A DNA stretch of 58,642 nucleotides from Hydrogenovibrio sp. 3SP14C1 (lineage in GTDB: Bacteria > Pseudomonadota > Gammaproteobacteria > Thiomicrospirales > Thiomicrospiraceae). This document shows, one piece after another, positions 26,067 to 35,782 of this stretch (its first letter is position 1; each line of letters begins with the position of its first letter). Position numbers and translations under genes: made by a program. Below the pieces are notes generated by a model that was given only the letters and a program-made list of their open reading frames with translations, searched no databases and was not told the origin of the DNA. The DNA lies in assembly GCF_029625905.1 (NCBI RefSeq), contig NZ_JARTLM010000014.1, forward strand, positions 1 through 58,642, given 5' to 3'.

Positions 26067-27112
26067 ATTTGAGTGAGCTATCAGGTCTTTGGCAACAATT
26101 TGATTTCATTTGGCCGTGGATGATTGCGTTTGCACCACTGCCTTGGCTAATCAGAATTGTTTTAAAACCAGCCGCCCAACGCCAAACCCCTTTGTTGGCA
26201 CCTCACTTAATGCAACGATTGCAATACACCACCCAGCCCCAACTGGTTCAACCCTCTCGTCGAATCACAAGTATTCCAATCATCGGCATTCTATTATGGT
26301 TATTGCTCTTACTTGCCGCGATGCGCCCAGTTTGGTTTTTAAATGCCACCCCTTTTCAAGCCAGTGGAAAAGACTTAATGCTCGCAGTAGATTTGTCTGG
26401 CAGTATGGAAAAAACCGACATGCCGTTAGGGGGTACAGAAGTAGACCGTCTTACAGCCGTTAAATCAGTGGTGAAGAACTTCATTCAAAAACGACAAGGC
26501 GACCGCATGGGATTAGTGGTCTTTGGCAGTCAGGCATTTTTGCAAAGCCCGCTGACCTATGACCTCAACACTGTCGAAACCTTGCTGAAGGAAACCGAAA
26601 TCGGTATGGCTGGAAATAATACCGCGATTGGTGATGCGATTGGCATAGCGCTCAAGCATTTACACCAAAACGCTGAAAAAAATGCTGTACTGATTCTGCT
26701 GACAGATGGCTCCAATACGGCTGGTGCGGTACAACCGTTAGAGGCTGCCAAGCAAGCTCAAAAAATGGGGCTCAAAATATACACCATCGGCATTGGCCGA
26801 AATCAAGCCACCGGCATTGATGCATTTATTTTTGGATCAAATCGTCAGATGGACACCGCTACATTACAAAAAATTGCTGAACTAACCCACGGGCGATTTT
26901 TTATGGCCAAAGATACGAATCAATTAAATGAAATTTACACCCTTATCGATCAACTGGAAGCAACACCACACGATATTAATAATTATCGTTTGAGAGAAGA
27001 ACTGTTCATTTGGCCACTGGGTCTGGTTTTTCTTCTTAGCTTACTGCTGATGGGGTTAAAACTCTATCCAATTCCTCATGCTTTTAAACGCTCTTCTGAG
27101 GGGGAAAGGTAA
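26063..27112 (+). CDS. BatA-like VWA membrane protein, Bat operon B
   Basis: 349 residues. I start at ATG 26063, which overlaps the preceding stop as ATGA; an in-frame GTG at 26042 lies inside that gene. Membrane helices about 12-32, 71-88 and near the end (FIWPLGLVFLLSLLLMGLKLY). VWA domain with canonical MIDAS DLSGS near residues 111-115 and LLTDGSNTAGAV. Unlike its counterpart in operon A the first MIDAS Asp is intact. The stop shares a base with the next start. Confidence 0.88.
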   Translation: MNLSELSGLWQQFDFIWPWMIAFAPLPWLIRIVLKPAAQRQTPLLAPHLMQRLQYTTQPQLVQPSRRITSIPIIGILLWLLLLLAAMRPVWFLNATPFQASGKDLMLAVDLSGSMEKTDMPLGGTEVDRLTAVKSVVKNFIQKRQGDRMGLVVFGSQAFLQSPLTYDLNTVETLLKETEIGMAGNNTAIGDAIGIALKHLHQNAEKNAVLILLTDGSNTAGAVQPLEAAKQAQKMGLKIYTIGIGRNQATGIDAFIFGSNRQMDTATLQKIAELTHGRFFMAKDTNQLNEIYTLIDQLEATPHDINNYRLREELFIWPLGLVFLLSLLLMGLKLYPIPHAFKRSSEGER

Positions 27113-29106
27113 TGGAAACGACATTGCATTTCTTGCGCCCTTTCTGGCTGTTAGGATTTATTCCAATGCTCTGGTTTGTCTGGAAGCTCTGGCAAATGAC
27201 GGGCAAAAAAGGGGCCTGGAATCACATTATTGCACCGCAGTTCAGGTCAATTTTATTAGGCAAAAAATCTGACGAAATTTTTTTCCCTTGGGCCGTACTC
27301 GGACTCGCGATTTTATGGTCGGCAATGATTGTCGCCTTGTCTGGACCCACTTGGCAAAAAGTCGAACTGCCAGCCGAAAAAAGCAATCAAGGCAGCGTTA
27401 TTCTATTGGATTTGTCACTTTCGATGCTCTCGGATGACCTCAAGCCCAATCGACTCAGCCGGGTACGATATAAGATCCTCGACCTGCTAAAAACCCACCC
27501 CGAAATCAATATGGGCATGGTCGCTTATGCAGGGACAGCGCATACCATTGCCCCCATTTCAGAAGATAACCAGACCTTGCTCTCTTTAACGCCCACACTG
27601 ACACCTTTGATTATGCCAAGCTTTGGAGCAAATGCCCTGGCTGGATTTATGAAAGCCAATACCTTACTTCAAGGCGCTAAAGTGCAAAAAGGTCATATTA
27701 TTTGGATTACCGATGATATTGAAAAACCAGAAATTAAAACGATCGCTCAATTTGTTAAACAGCACCACCTTTCACTCAGTATCTTAGTGGTAGGAACTGC
27801 TCATGGCGGACCGATAAAAGTGCCTGACTATGGATTGATTAAAAAAGAAGATGGACAGATTGTTATGGCAAAAGTGCCTTTTAAGGATTTTTATAACCTT
27901 TCTCAGCGCACACGAGCCAATATTTCCACCTTAGATATGCAAGAAAGCGATATGACCGATCTGTTGCCAAACACCTTAATGCAAGTGGCTAACGCAGCTG
28001 AAAAAGCAAAGTCTCCAGAAAAAACGCTAACCAGTTGGTTAGATTCAGGGGTCTATTTACTCTTTGTTATTGTGCCGCTGGCAGCATTCGCCTTTCGCCG
28101 AGGCTGGGCATTTTCCTGGCTGGGAATTGGTCTTTCAACCCTGTTACTACCCGCTTTGATGCTGACCCCTTCGCCCAGTTTTGCCAAAGACACTCAAACG
28201 GACGAGGATAGTAGCGTCACTTTTTTGGATGTTTTTAAATCTCCTGACCAACAAGGTTATGAAAAGTGGCAAAACCAAGACTATCAAACGGCTGCTGACC
28301 GGTTTGAAGACCCGCTTTGGAAAGGCGCAAGTCTTTATCGTCAAGGAAAATATAAAGAAGCCGCTAAACAATTCGGTATAGAAAAAAGTGCTCAGGCACG
28401 ATATAACCAAGGCAATGCCTTGGCAAAGCAAGGAGATTTCAAAGCAGCCAAGGAACAATATCAGAAAGCATTGCAACTGGCACCCGATATGACGAATGCT
28501 AAAAAGAACTTAAAGCTGATGGATACCCTTCTTGCCTCACAGAAAAAACAACCTTCCCTTTCAGATAGCAAAAAGCAAAAACAATCCAAACAAGGCAAGT
28601 CATCGGGTAATTCAAACCCTGATAACAACAACCCTAAAAACAAATCCTCTAATTCCGATCAGTCTGGTCAACAAGGAAACCAAGATTCCAAGGCAAAGGA
28701 AACTGGCACAGGGCCTCAAAACAACGATTTAAAAAAACCCTATCAACCTAACCCAAAAGAAACGGACCCAGATTCACCGTCAGGCGAAAAGTCAGAAAAA
28801 AGCAGTGACAAGTCCAAGAAAAGCCCAGCTTCTTCACCAACTGCGTTACAGGACGGAAAAACGCCAAAAGCCAGTTCAAAGCAAACCGATGAGGCGACCA
28901 AGTTATCAAAGAAATCGCTCGATTCCGATCAAAAACAGGGATCGGAAGCCCCTTTTACCCAACAGCAAACCGAGGCTCAGCAAGCTCAGAAAAACTGGCT
29001 CAACCAAATTCCAGATGAACCCGGTTTATTTTTAAAGCGTAAATTCGAGTATCAATACCAGCAACAAGGCTCCAAATCCGGAAAAGAACCCGATAAAATC
29101 TGGTAA
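27112..29106 (+). CDS. BatB/BatC fusion: VWA domain plus TPRs, Bat operon B
   Basis: 664 residues; GAGGGGG before the ATG. Two N-terminal helices, then VWA with MIDAS DLSLS (near residue 101) but WITDDIEKP where an Asp-Gly is usual. Helices about 308-325 and 338-356 precede a signal-like region, then TPRs at about 385-465 (ARYNQGNALAKQGDFKAAKEQYQKALQ). The last 200 residues are a Lys/Ser/Gln/Pro-rich low-complexity linker and a short conserved end. The layout matches the operon A protein, but the linker is much more basic. Confidence 0.87.
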   Translation: METTLHFLRPFWLLGFIPMLWFVWKLWQMTGKKGAWNHIIAPQFRSILLGKKSDEIFFPWAVLGLAILWSAMIVALSGPTWQKVELPAEKSNQGSVILLDLSLSMLSDDLKPNRLSRVRYKILDLLKTHPEINMGMVAYAGTAHTIAPISEDNQTLLSLTPTLTPLIMPSFGANALAGFMKANTLLQGAKVQKGHIIWITDDIEKPEIKTIAQFVKQHHLSLSILVVGTAHGGPIKVPDYGLIKKEDGQIVMAKVPFKDFYNLSQRTRANISTLDMQESDMTDLLPNTLMQVANAAEKAKSPEKTLTSWLDSGVYLLFVIVPLAAFAFRRGWAFSWLGIGLSTLLLPALMLTPSPSFAKDTQTDEDSSVTFLDVFKSPDQQGYEKWQNQDYQTAADRFEDPLWKGASLYRQGKYKEAAKQFGIEKSAQARYNQGNALAKQGDFKAAKEQYQKALQLAPDMTNAKKNLKLMDTLLASQKKQPSLSDSKKQKQSKQGKSSGNSNPDNNNPKNKSSNSDQSGQQGNQDSKAKETGTGPQNNDLKKPYQPNPKETDPDSPSGEKSEKSSDKSKKSPASSPTALQDGKTPKASSKQTDEATKLSKKSLDSDQKQGSEAPFTQQQTEAQQAQKNWLNQIPDEPGLFLKRKFEYQYQQQGSKSGKEPDKIW

Positions 29107-29153
29107 CAATGAAATGGATATTGTTTATTTAACCCTAGAATTGAGTCACCCCT

Positions 29154-30839
29154 ATGTATCGAAACACTAAAAACCAACGTTGGCTAACCAAACTCATTTT
29201 GATTACCTTAGCACTCATTTTGGTTCTTCTGCTAAGCAGCCAAGTATTTGCCAAAAGTGTCACGGTAAAAGTTGACCATCAGCAAGTCGAAATGGGGGAT
29301 ATCATTTCGGTGGTCATCAAAACTGACTTTCAGACCTTTAAGACACCTGATTTTTCTGGATTAAAAGATCAATTCGATATTCTCGGCACCCAACGCAGCA
29401 GTCAGATTGAAATCATCAATGGCAACTATCAATCCTACTCTCGTTGGGATTTACGCCTCACCCCCAAGCAGGTTGGCGATTTGGTCATTCCACCCATCAA
29501 GGTTGGCGGCGTGATGAGTGAACCTCATATAATTAAGGTCAGCCAAAATACAACCTTGTCTGGAAAAACAAAAGGCAGCAGCTTTTTAGAATCGAGCATT
29601 AACCTGACGAAACCTTATGTGCAGCAGGAAGTGCTGTTCACTTTACGCTTTTACCATTTAGGGCAATTCATTAACGGCAATATTCGTCCTCCGACATTTC
29701 ATCAGGCGATAACGGAAAATATCCGCAATCAATTCCACTATCAGAAAAACGTGAGTGGTCGACTGTATGATGTTTATGAATGGACTTGGGCGTTTTATCC
29801 CCAAAAAAGCGGGAAAATGGTCATTCCACCACAAAGTTTCAACGGCCGAATTCAATATCGAGGACAGTTAAAATCGGTCAAAGACCAAACTCAGCCAATT
29901 GAATTGAATATCTTACCCAAGCCGACAAGCTATCCGAAAAACACCGCTTGGTTGCCAGCAAAAGAAATCACTCTAACTGACGATTTACAAACCCAAACGT
30001 CGGTGAGAGTTGGCGACTCCATTACAAGAACGTTATCGTTAAAAGCAGAAGGCCTACTAGCGTCTCAACTACCCGATTTTCAATTTAAAGACCAAGCGGC
30101 TTTCCACATTTATCCGGACCAAGCGGACAATAATAACCAAAAAACCGAACAGGGCATGCTCAGTCAGAAACACCAAAAAATCGCTATTGTTCCTACCCAA
30201 GAAGGCAGCATGACGTTACCGGAAATCACTTTAACCTGGTGGAATACACAAACCCAGAAACAGGAAACGCAGACGTTACCCGAAAAAACCATCACCGTGC
30301 TGCCCGCTGTCAGTCAACAACAAGATCCCTTCGAAACCATGACACCTGACCAGATTTCTCAAACACCTCCATCGGTGGACTCAGCCAACCCGGTCGGACT
30401 CTGGCAAAGTGTTGCGCTAATTTTTGGGGTACTTTGGATTATTAGTAGCGGTCTGGCAATTCGGTTTTATCGAAAAAGAAAGGGGACAACAATGGCCGTT
30501 TTAAGCTCAGAATCGCAAGAAAACAGCCAGGCCTGGCAAGATAATCAACCTGAACTGGAAAAGCTATGCCAAGAGAATAAAAATGGCGTGAAAGATGCCA
30601 GAATGATTTATCCAGCTATTCTGGCATGGCAACAACATAACCCAACGAAATACAATGAAGCCCTTAAACCCCATTTGTATGCGTTAAAAGCCCATTTATA
30701 CCACCAGGCAGATTTGCCAGCTGACACTTTGTCGGCATTGTGCGACGAAATCAAGCATTTAAATACGCAGAGCACACGTGCACCCAAGAAAGCCGGAAAG
30801 CACCTCGATCCACTCTATCCGAATGAGGTCAAATCGTAA
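29154..30839 (+). CDS. BatD-like membrane protein, Bat operon B
   Basis: 561 residues. A long signal-anchor (LILITLALILVLLLSSQVFA), then periplasmic beta domains with the BatD feature VDHQQVEMGDIISVVIKT and repeated immunoglobulin-like folds, one membrane helix near residues 422-440 and a cytoplasmic C-terminal domain. It is separated from the BatB/C gene by 47 bp, the widest gap in the operon. A CCAGGCCTGG copy lies at 30527-30536. Ends convergent with aas. Confidence 0.85.
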   Translation: MYRNTKNQRWLTKLILITLALILVLLLSSQVFAKSVTVKVDHQQVEMGDIISVVIKTDFQTFKTPDFSGLKDQFDILGTQRSSQIEIINGNYQSYSRWDLRLTPKQVGDLVIPPIKVGGVMSEPHIIKVSQNTTLSGKTKGSSFLESSINLTKPYVQQEVLFTLRFYHLGQFINGNIRPPTFHQAITENIRNQFHYQKNVSGRLYDVYEWTWAFYPQKSGKMVIPPQSFNGRIQYRGQLKSVKDQTQPIELNILPKPTSYPKNTAWLPAKEITLTDDLQTQTSVRVGDSITRTLSLKAEGLLASQLPDFQFKDQAAFHIYPDQADNNNQKTEQGMLSQKHQKIAIVPTQEGSMTLPEITLTWWNTQTQKQETQTLPEKTITVLPAVSQQQDPFETMTPDQISQTPPSVDSANPVGLWQSVALIFGVLWIISSGLAIRFYRKRKGTTMAVLSSESQENSQAWQDNQPELEKLCQENKNGVKDARMIYPAILAWQQHNPTKYNEALKPHLYALKAHLYHQADLPADTLSALCDEIKHLNTQSTRAPKKAGKHLDPLYPNEVKS

Positions 30840-30871
30840 AATGACATGCAGTACTAACGCATAAAATTGAA

Positions 30872-33025
30872 TTACGTTTCGAAATGCCCGTCTGCAATTT
30901 TTTGCACTTCAGGATAATTGGTTTTACCTGTTCCCAATACCGGAATTTCTTCGACCAAAATGACCGTTCTCGGTACCATAATTTCTGAAACTTGAGCGGT
31001 TTTCGCCGCTTCTTTCACCGTATGACGGCTCAAGGATTCATCATTGGTCACTAAAATAAGTTGTTCCCCTTTGCGGGCATCTGCAACCGACACCACCACA
31101 TGGTGACCTTCTGGGCTCGCTTTATTAATATAGCTTTCAACCGCGGTTAAAGAAATCATTTCACCACCAATTTTGGCAAATCGTTTCGCTCGCCCTTTAA
31201 TGGAAATAAAGCCTTCCGAATCGACTTCAACCACGTCTCCCGTATCATGCCAACCGTCTTCTGGTGGCTGTAAAACACCTGGTTTATCAGGCATTAAATA
31301 CCCGAGCATAATATTTGGTCCTTTCACCACCAAACTACCACCGCTGTTAATGCCTTCAATCGGGCGCAACTTATGCGTGACACCAGGTACCAATTGCCCG
31401 ACCGTGCCATTTTTAAAACTCAGCGGAACGTTCACAGCTAAAACAGGAGATGTTTCGGTGACGCCATAGCCTTCCAAAATCGTGCTATGAAATTGATCGG
31501 CATACAAACGACGGGTTTCCGGGCGGAGTTTTTCGGCACCCGCGACCATATAACGCACACTGTAAAAGTCATATGGGTCCGCTTTTTTCGCATACCCAGA
31601 ATAAAAGGTATCCGTTCCAAACAAGATTTTGACATTTAATTGATAAATCAACTCCGGAATCACACCATAATGTAATGGTGACGGATAAAGAAAGACTTTA
31701 GCCCCTTTTAGAATCGGCCATAACAAACCAGCCGTCAACCCAAAACTGTGGAAAGTCGGCAAGGCATTAAATAACTGTTCACCCGGTAATAACGTCAGCA
31801 TGGAAGAGATTTGATTAACATTGCTGTTCAGGTTCTTATGTGACAAAACCACGCCTTTAGGAGCGCCTTCTGACCCGGACGTAAACAACACCACCGCTTC
31901 TTCATCCTCGTCTAGACCATAGCCTGGTAGCCTTTTCGGTTGAGTCACTAAAAGGGCGCGTAATTTATCGATCAAACCAATCTCACTGCGAAGATCTTCT
32001 AAAAACACAAAACGCACTTCATCGGATAACGCGTCAACCACTGGCTCCAATTGATAGACTTCCACAAATTTTCGCGACGTAATCATTGTCTGCAATTCTG
32101 CTGTTTTACAAGCGGATCGCATTGGTCCCAAACCCGCGGTAAAATTAATCATCGCGGGCACATACCCATACGCCTGTAAGGCAAAGAAGGTCGCTGGCAT
32201 GCCACTGACATTGGGCAGCAACACCCCGACGCGTTGTTCATCTTGCAATAAATGATGTAGCTTACGGCCCAAAATAGACGCGCCTAACAACAATTTATGA
32301 CGAGAAAGCTTGGCGTGATTAATATCTTCTACACAAGTGTCCTTAGCGTTGAATTCTTTGGAAGCATCCACCAAAGCTTTATAAACCGATTTTGATTCGT
32401 ATAAGCCTTCAAAGCCGGTATCTCGAAGAATACGATAAATCGTATTTTTAAAGAACGTATGTTTTTGACGACCGGTTAAATGCCCCGGCATATCGATTTT
32501 ACGAGGGGATAAGACTTTAAGGGTTATTTTAGGAAACCACTGCTGCTTTAAAAAGGCCATACGCATCCCGTTTAAATAAGACAACTTACTTTTGTGCGCG
32601 CCTTGAATATGAATCGGCAAAATAGTTGCGTTGGCCTTGTGCGCAACCATACCGGTTCCTTCATAAATTTTCATTAAACTTCCGGTCGTCGTTATCCGAC
32701 CTTCCGGGAATATCATGCAATGTTTGCCTTTTTTGAGCTCTTGAATGACCCTTTTCGTTGCATAAGGGTTATGGAATTCGACTTTGAAATGATCCACAAA
32801 ACTCAGTAAAAACTTTTCATACCATTTACGCGTATGGATTTCATCAATCATAAAAGCGGTTTGACCCGGCAAAAAACTACCAATCAACAAACCGTCTAAC
32901 AAAGAAGTGTGATTGGCAATAATCAACATCGGCTCACCGGATTGATCAAGCTTGTGATAATGCTCTAATCCGCTGATTTCAACGCGGTAAAAAAGCTTCA
33001 ATAAAATTTTAACTAACCATCTCAT
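30872..33025 (-). CDS. aas: Bifunctional lysophospholipid acyltransferase / acyl-ACP synthetase
   Basis: 717 residues, E. coli Aas length. First domain (about 1-200) is a PlsC-type acyltransferase with NHTSLLD (H39, D44) and FPEGR; the rest is an adenylating domain with VLFTSGSEGAPKGVVLSH and GYGVTETSPV. It loads free fatty acids onto acyl carrier protein and re-acylates lysophosphatidylethanolamine at the inner membrane. AAAGGAAA lies before the start. It is last after fadL and lplT, so together they can bring in and reuse fatty acids. Convergent with the BatD gene. Confidence 0.92.
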   Translation of the reverse strand: MRWLVKILLKLFYRVEISGLEHYHKLDQSGEPMLIIANHTSLLDGLLIGSFLPGQTAFMIDEIHTRKWYEKFLLSFVDHFKVEFHNPYATKRVIQELKKGKHCMIFPEGRITTTGSLMKIYEGTGMVAHKANATILPIHIQGAHKSKLSYLNGMRMAFLKQQWFPKITLKVLSPRKIDMPGHLTGRQKHTFFKNTIYRILRDTGFEGLYESKSVYKALVDASKEFNAKDTCVEDINHAKLSRHKLLLGASILGRKLHHLLQDEQRVGVLLPNVSGMPATFFALQAYGYVPAMINFTAGLGPMRSACKTAELQTMITSRKFVEVYQLEPVVDALSDEVRFVFLEDLRSEIGLIDKLRALLVTQPKRLPGYGLDEDEEAVVLFTSGSEGAPKGVVLSHKNLNSNVNQISSMLTLLPGEQLFNALPTFHSFGLTAGLLWPILKGAKVFLYPSPLHYGVIPELIYQLNVKILFGTDTFYSGYAKKADPYDFYSVRYMVAGAEKLRPETRRLYADQFHSTILEGYGVTETSPVLAVNVPLSFKNGTVGQLVPGVTHKLRPIEGINSGGSLVVKGPNIMLGYLMPDKPGVLQPPEDGWHDTGDVVEVDSEGFISIKGRAKRFAKIGGEMISLTAVESYINKASPEGHHVVVSVADARKGEQLILVTNDESLSRHTVKEAAKTAQVSEIMVPRTVILVEEIPVLGTGKTNYPEVQKIADGHFET

Positions 33026-33076
33026 AATGAGCGATTTCCTTTCATAACTCTGGATGAACTTAAAATCGTAGCTGAT

Positions 33077-34366
33077 TTAAGCCATCTTTTTAATAACTCG
33101 ACTACGGCGTAAATACCAATAAGCCGCTGCCAAATTCAATAAACTGACACCATATAATATCGTAATTAATGATAAATCAAACGCATACAATGCCATCACA
33201 AAAACGGCCGAAAACACCATAAAAATGGCGTTAGTGATATTGTTGACCGCGACCATTCTTGAGCGATAATGCAGCTGAGTCTGCACTTGAAGTAACGTAT
33301 ACAAGGGCACAATAAACAATCCGCCAAGTGTAGCAATCGTCAGCATGCTCAACAAAATAATCACATAGTCCCAATGTTGTAGAAAAACCATTACCCCAAT
33401 CAACTGATCACTTTTTTCAACCTGGCTCAACAACCCGCTCCCCAGTAATATCATCACTGAAATGCCGACCAGTAAGATCACTAACCATTGAACATTAACA
33501 ATGGTTCTGACTGGCGTTTTAAGTTGACTTGCGAGCCAAGCACCCAATGCGATGCCGATTGAAAAAACAGTTAAAAACAATAAAACGACTTTGTCGTCAC
33601 CAGACAGATAATTTGACACCAATACCGGCATTTGGCTTAAATAGGTCGCCCCCAGGAACCAAAACCACGAAATGGCTAAAACAGCAAAAAACGCCTGCGG
33701 AAAGTCTTTGCGAAGGCCCATTTCCTGATAGGTGTTGGTCAAAAGATTCCATTGCACGGGTAACGTCGAATCACCCGTTGCACTGGTCGGAACAAAACGG
33801 CTCGCCACATAACCAAGCAAAGCAATCATGACGACACCAATCGCCATACCTGTTGCTCCATTATCGGTCAAAACCACCCAACCGCCTACGATAGTGCCTA
33901 ACAAAATCGCCACAAAGGTCGACGCGCTGAACCAGCCATTGCCATCCAGTAATTCATGATCTTTTAAGTGCTCTGGCAAAACAGCATACTTAATCGGCCC
34001 AAAAAATGCCGACTGAACCCCCATCAAAAATAAAACCGCAAATAAAAACATCATATTCTGCGCCACCAAAGCCATGGCACCAAACAGCATAATAAGAATT
34101 TCAGTTAATTTAATTTTGCGTACAAGGGTGGTTTTTTCATATTTATCCGCCAATTGCCCGGCAAAAGCAGAAAATAAGAAAAACGGTAGAATAAAGAGTC
34201 CTGCAGCCAAGGTAATTAAAAGCCCTGCTTCTTCCGCAGTGTCCGCCAATCGAAAGGTGATAAGCATGACCAAAGCGTTTTTAAAGAGGTTATCGTTAAA
34301 GGCGCCTAAAAACTGCACCCAAAATAACGGAAAAAAACGCTTTGAAAAAAAAACCGATGCTTTCAT
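33077..34366 (-). CDS. lplT: Lysophospholipid flippase, LplT-like
   Basis: 429 residues, MFS fold with about 12 helices; opens FFPLFWVQFLGAFNDNLFKNALVMLITF, the hallmark of LplT and related AAS-linked exporters (the E. coli protein has 397 residues). In the family it flips lysophosphatidylethanolamine across the inner membrane for Aas. It lies 51 bp before aas and 21 bp after fadL, consistent with one operon. The ribosome site is weak. Confidence 0.88.
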   Translation of the reverse strand: MKASVFFSKRFFPLFWVQFLGAFNDNLFKNALVMLITFRLADTAEEAGLLITLAAGLFILPFFLFSAFAGQLADKYEKTTLVRKIKLTEILIMLFGAMALVAQNMMFLFAVLFLMGVQSAFFGPIKYAVLPEHLKDHELLDGNGWFSASTFVAILLGTIVGGWVVLTDNGATGMAIGVVMIALLGYVASRFVPTSATGDSTLPVQWNLLTNTYQEMGLRKDFPQAFFAVLAISWFWFLGATYLSQMPVLVSNYLSGDDKVVLLFLTVFSIGIALGAWLASQLKTPVRTIVNVQWLVILLVGISVMILLGSGLLSQVEKSDQLIGVMVFLQHWDYVIILLSMLTIATLGGLFIVPLYTLLQVQTQLHYRSRMVAVNNITNAIFMVFSAVFVMALYAFDLSLITILYGVSLLNLAAAYWYLRRSRVIKKMA

Positions 34367-34387
34367 AAGCCAATACTCGGCTTCAGA

Positions 34388-35641
34388 TTAGTATTTCCAT
34401 ACCAGTTGTGCACTGACAATATCGACTGAAGATTCATAACTACCCACCAAATAATGTGTATCATCTGTGGTGTAGTTTACTTTAGAACGATCAGCAAACA
34501 AATGACTGTAAGCAAAATCCAAGTTCAATTGTGGATTGAGCTGATAGCCTGCCCCAAAAGAAACCCACTTACGGGTTGAATCTGGTGTTCTTGGGCTTCG
34601 GTGGGTTTCATTCGAAATCGGAGTATAGTCGATTGCCAAACCTGTGCGTAATTTTAGAGCATCTGTTGCTTGATAGATGCCCCCTAACGAATAACGCCAG
34701 CTGTCTTTAAAGTCCTGACGTGTATTCGTCAACGTCTGACCAGCGTCATCTTTAATCACCAAAGAGTCATAATCACTCCATTTAGTCCAAGTGGCGCCTG
34801 CCAATAATTCAAACTTCTGCCCATACCGTTGTTTAACACTTAACACAGCCATTGCTGGCAGATTAACCGTTGAAGAGATGTTACCATCTGTTCTGAAATT
34901 TGGTGTGTAATCAATGGTTCCTTTCGCATTTTGTGTCACCGTAGAACGATAAGACAGCCCCACGTGTGTTGACTGAGACGGCTGCCACAAAAATCCGAAG
35001 TTGTATCCGTAACCCCAACTGTCAGCTTGAATTTTGACATTACCGTCACCAGCGGAACCGGTAGACGACCCCAAATTAGCCTTTTTTTCCATCGTTAAAT
35101 CGACATACTGAGCGTTCAACCCAACCCCAAAAGACAAGGTGTCGGTTAATTTTCTGGAAATAGCAGGGTTAATGTTATAGCTTTTTAAATCTGTTTCAGT
35201 CGCATGATAACGTCCCACCCATTTCTCATCATAGGAAATATGTTGACCGAAAGGCACGTTAATCCCCAATCCTAAATGGTAGTCTTTGTATTGACCTTTC
35301 CAATAAAAATTCGGTACGAAGCCGTTTGTCGCCCCATCATCACCTGGTCCTTGAATTTTATTAGCTGGAACCGATAAATAAGATCCATCATTCGTAAACT
35401 TGGCCTTAGGCATAATAAGATGCGCACCCACGATCAATTCATGCCCTTTTACTTCCGTCAACCCAGCCGGGTTAAACCACATGACGCTGGCATCTTCCGT
35501 TGACGCCGCTGCACCAGCATAAGAAAGGCCTTGACCACTGGCAGATTGTTCAATCAAAGCAAAACCAGAAGCGTGTGTCATAGCTGAAAAAGACAACAAA
35601 GATAAGCTGCCGACTAAAGAATTAATTCGTAAATGTCTCAT
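34388..35641 (-). CDS. fadL: FadL/TodX-family outer-membrane channel
   Basis: 417 residues. I start at ATG 35641 because it gives a clean signal peptide (SLVGSLSLLSFSAMTHA, cut before SGFALIE); an ATG 42 bases upstream would add a charged stretch. The plug-type N-terminus GFALIEQSASGQGLSYAGAA and PAGLTE are typical of FadL, and the protein ends in Trp-Lys-Tyr after an amphipathic strand. These channels take hydrophobic compounds, usually long-chain fatty acids, through the outer membrane. First gene of the fadL-lplT-aas run. Ligand is not proven: aromatic substrates also use the family. Confidence 0.88.
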   Translation of the reverse strand: MRHLRINSLVGSLSLLSFSAMTHASGFALIEQSASGQGLSYAGAAASTEDASVMWFNPAGLTEVKGHELIVGAHLIMPKAKFTNDGSYLSVPANKIQGPGDDGATNGFVPNFYWKGQYKDYHLGLGINVPFGQHISYDEKWVGRYHATETDLKSYNINPAISRKLTDTLSFGVGLNAQYVDLTMEKKANLGSSTGSAGDGNVKIQADSWGYGYNFGFLWQPSQSTHVGLSYRSTVTQNAKGTIDYTPNFRTDGNISSTVNLPAMAVLSVKQRYGQKFELLAGATWTKWSDYDSLVIKDDAGQTLTNTRQDFKDSWRYSLGGIYQATDALKLRTGLAIDYTPISNETHRSPRTPDSTRKWVSFGAGYQLNPQLNLDFAYSHLFADRSKVNYTTDDTHYLVGSYESSVDIVSAQLVWKY

Positions 35642-35730
35642 AGTAAAATCTTTTTTTGAAATTTTCCGAATTGTACCATTCAAGCTTTTTCAAGATTATT
35701 CAATATGATTATGAAGAGATAAGACAAAAC

Positions 35731-35756
35731 AAAAACGCCCAGGCCTGGGCATTTTT
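35731..35756 (-). terminator. Terminator hairpin built on CCAGGCCTGG, end of prlC
   Basis: AAAAA, then C and the palindrome GCCCAGGCCTGGGC, then A and TTTTT form a 26-nt inverted repeat that works on either strand. It lies 26 bp past the prlC stop. The palindrome core is at 35739-35748. Confidence 0.85.
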
Positions 35757-35782
35757 GAGGATGAATAATTGTTAAAATAAGA

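Noticed and set aside
23681-30839. Recent tandem duplication of the Bat operon
   Set aside because: Protein sequences of the two operons are clearly diverged throughout, and DNA similarity is not apparent.
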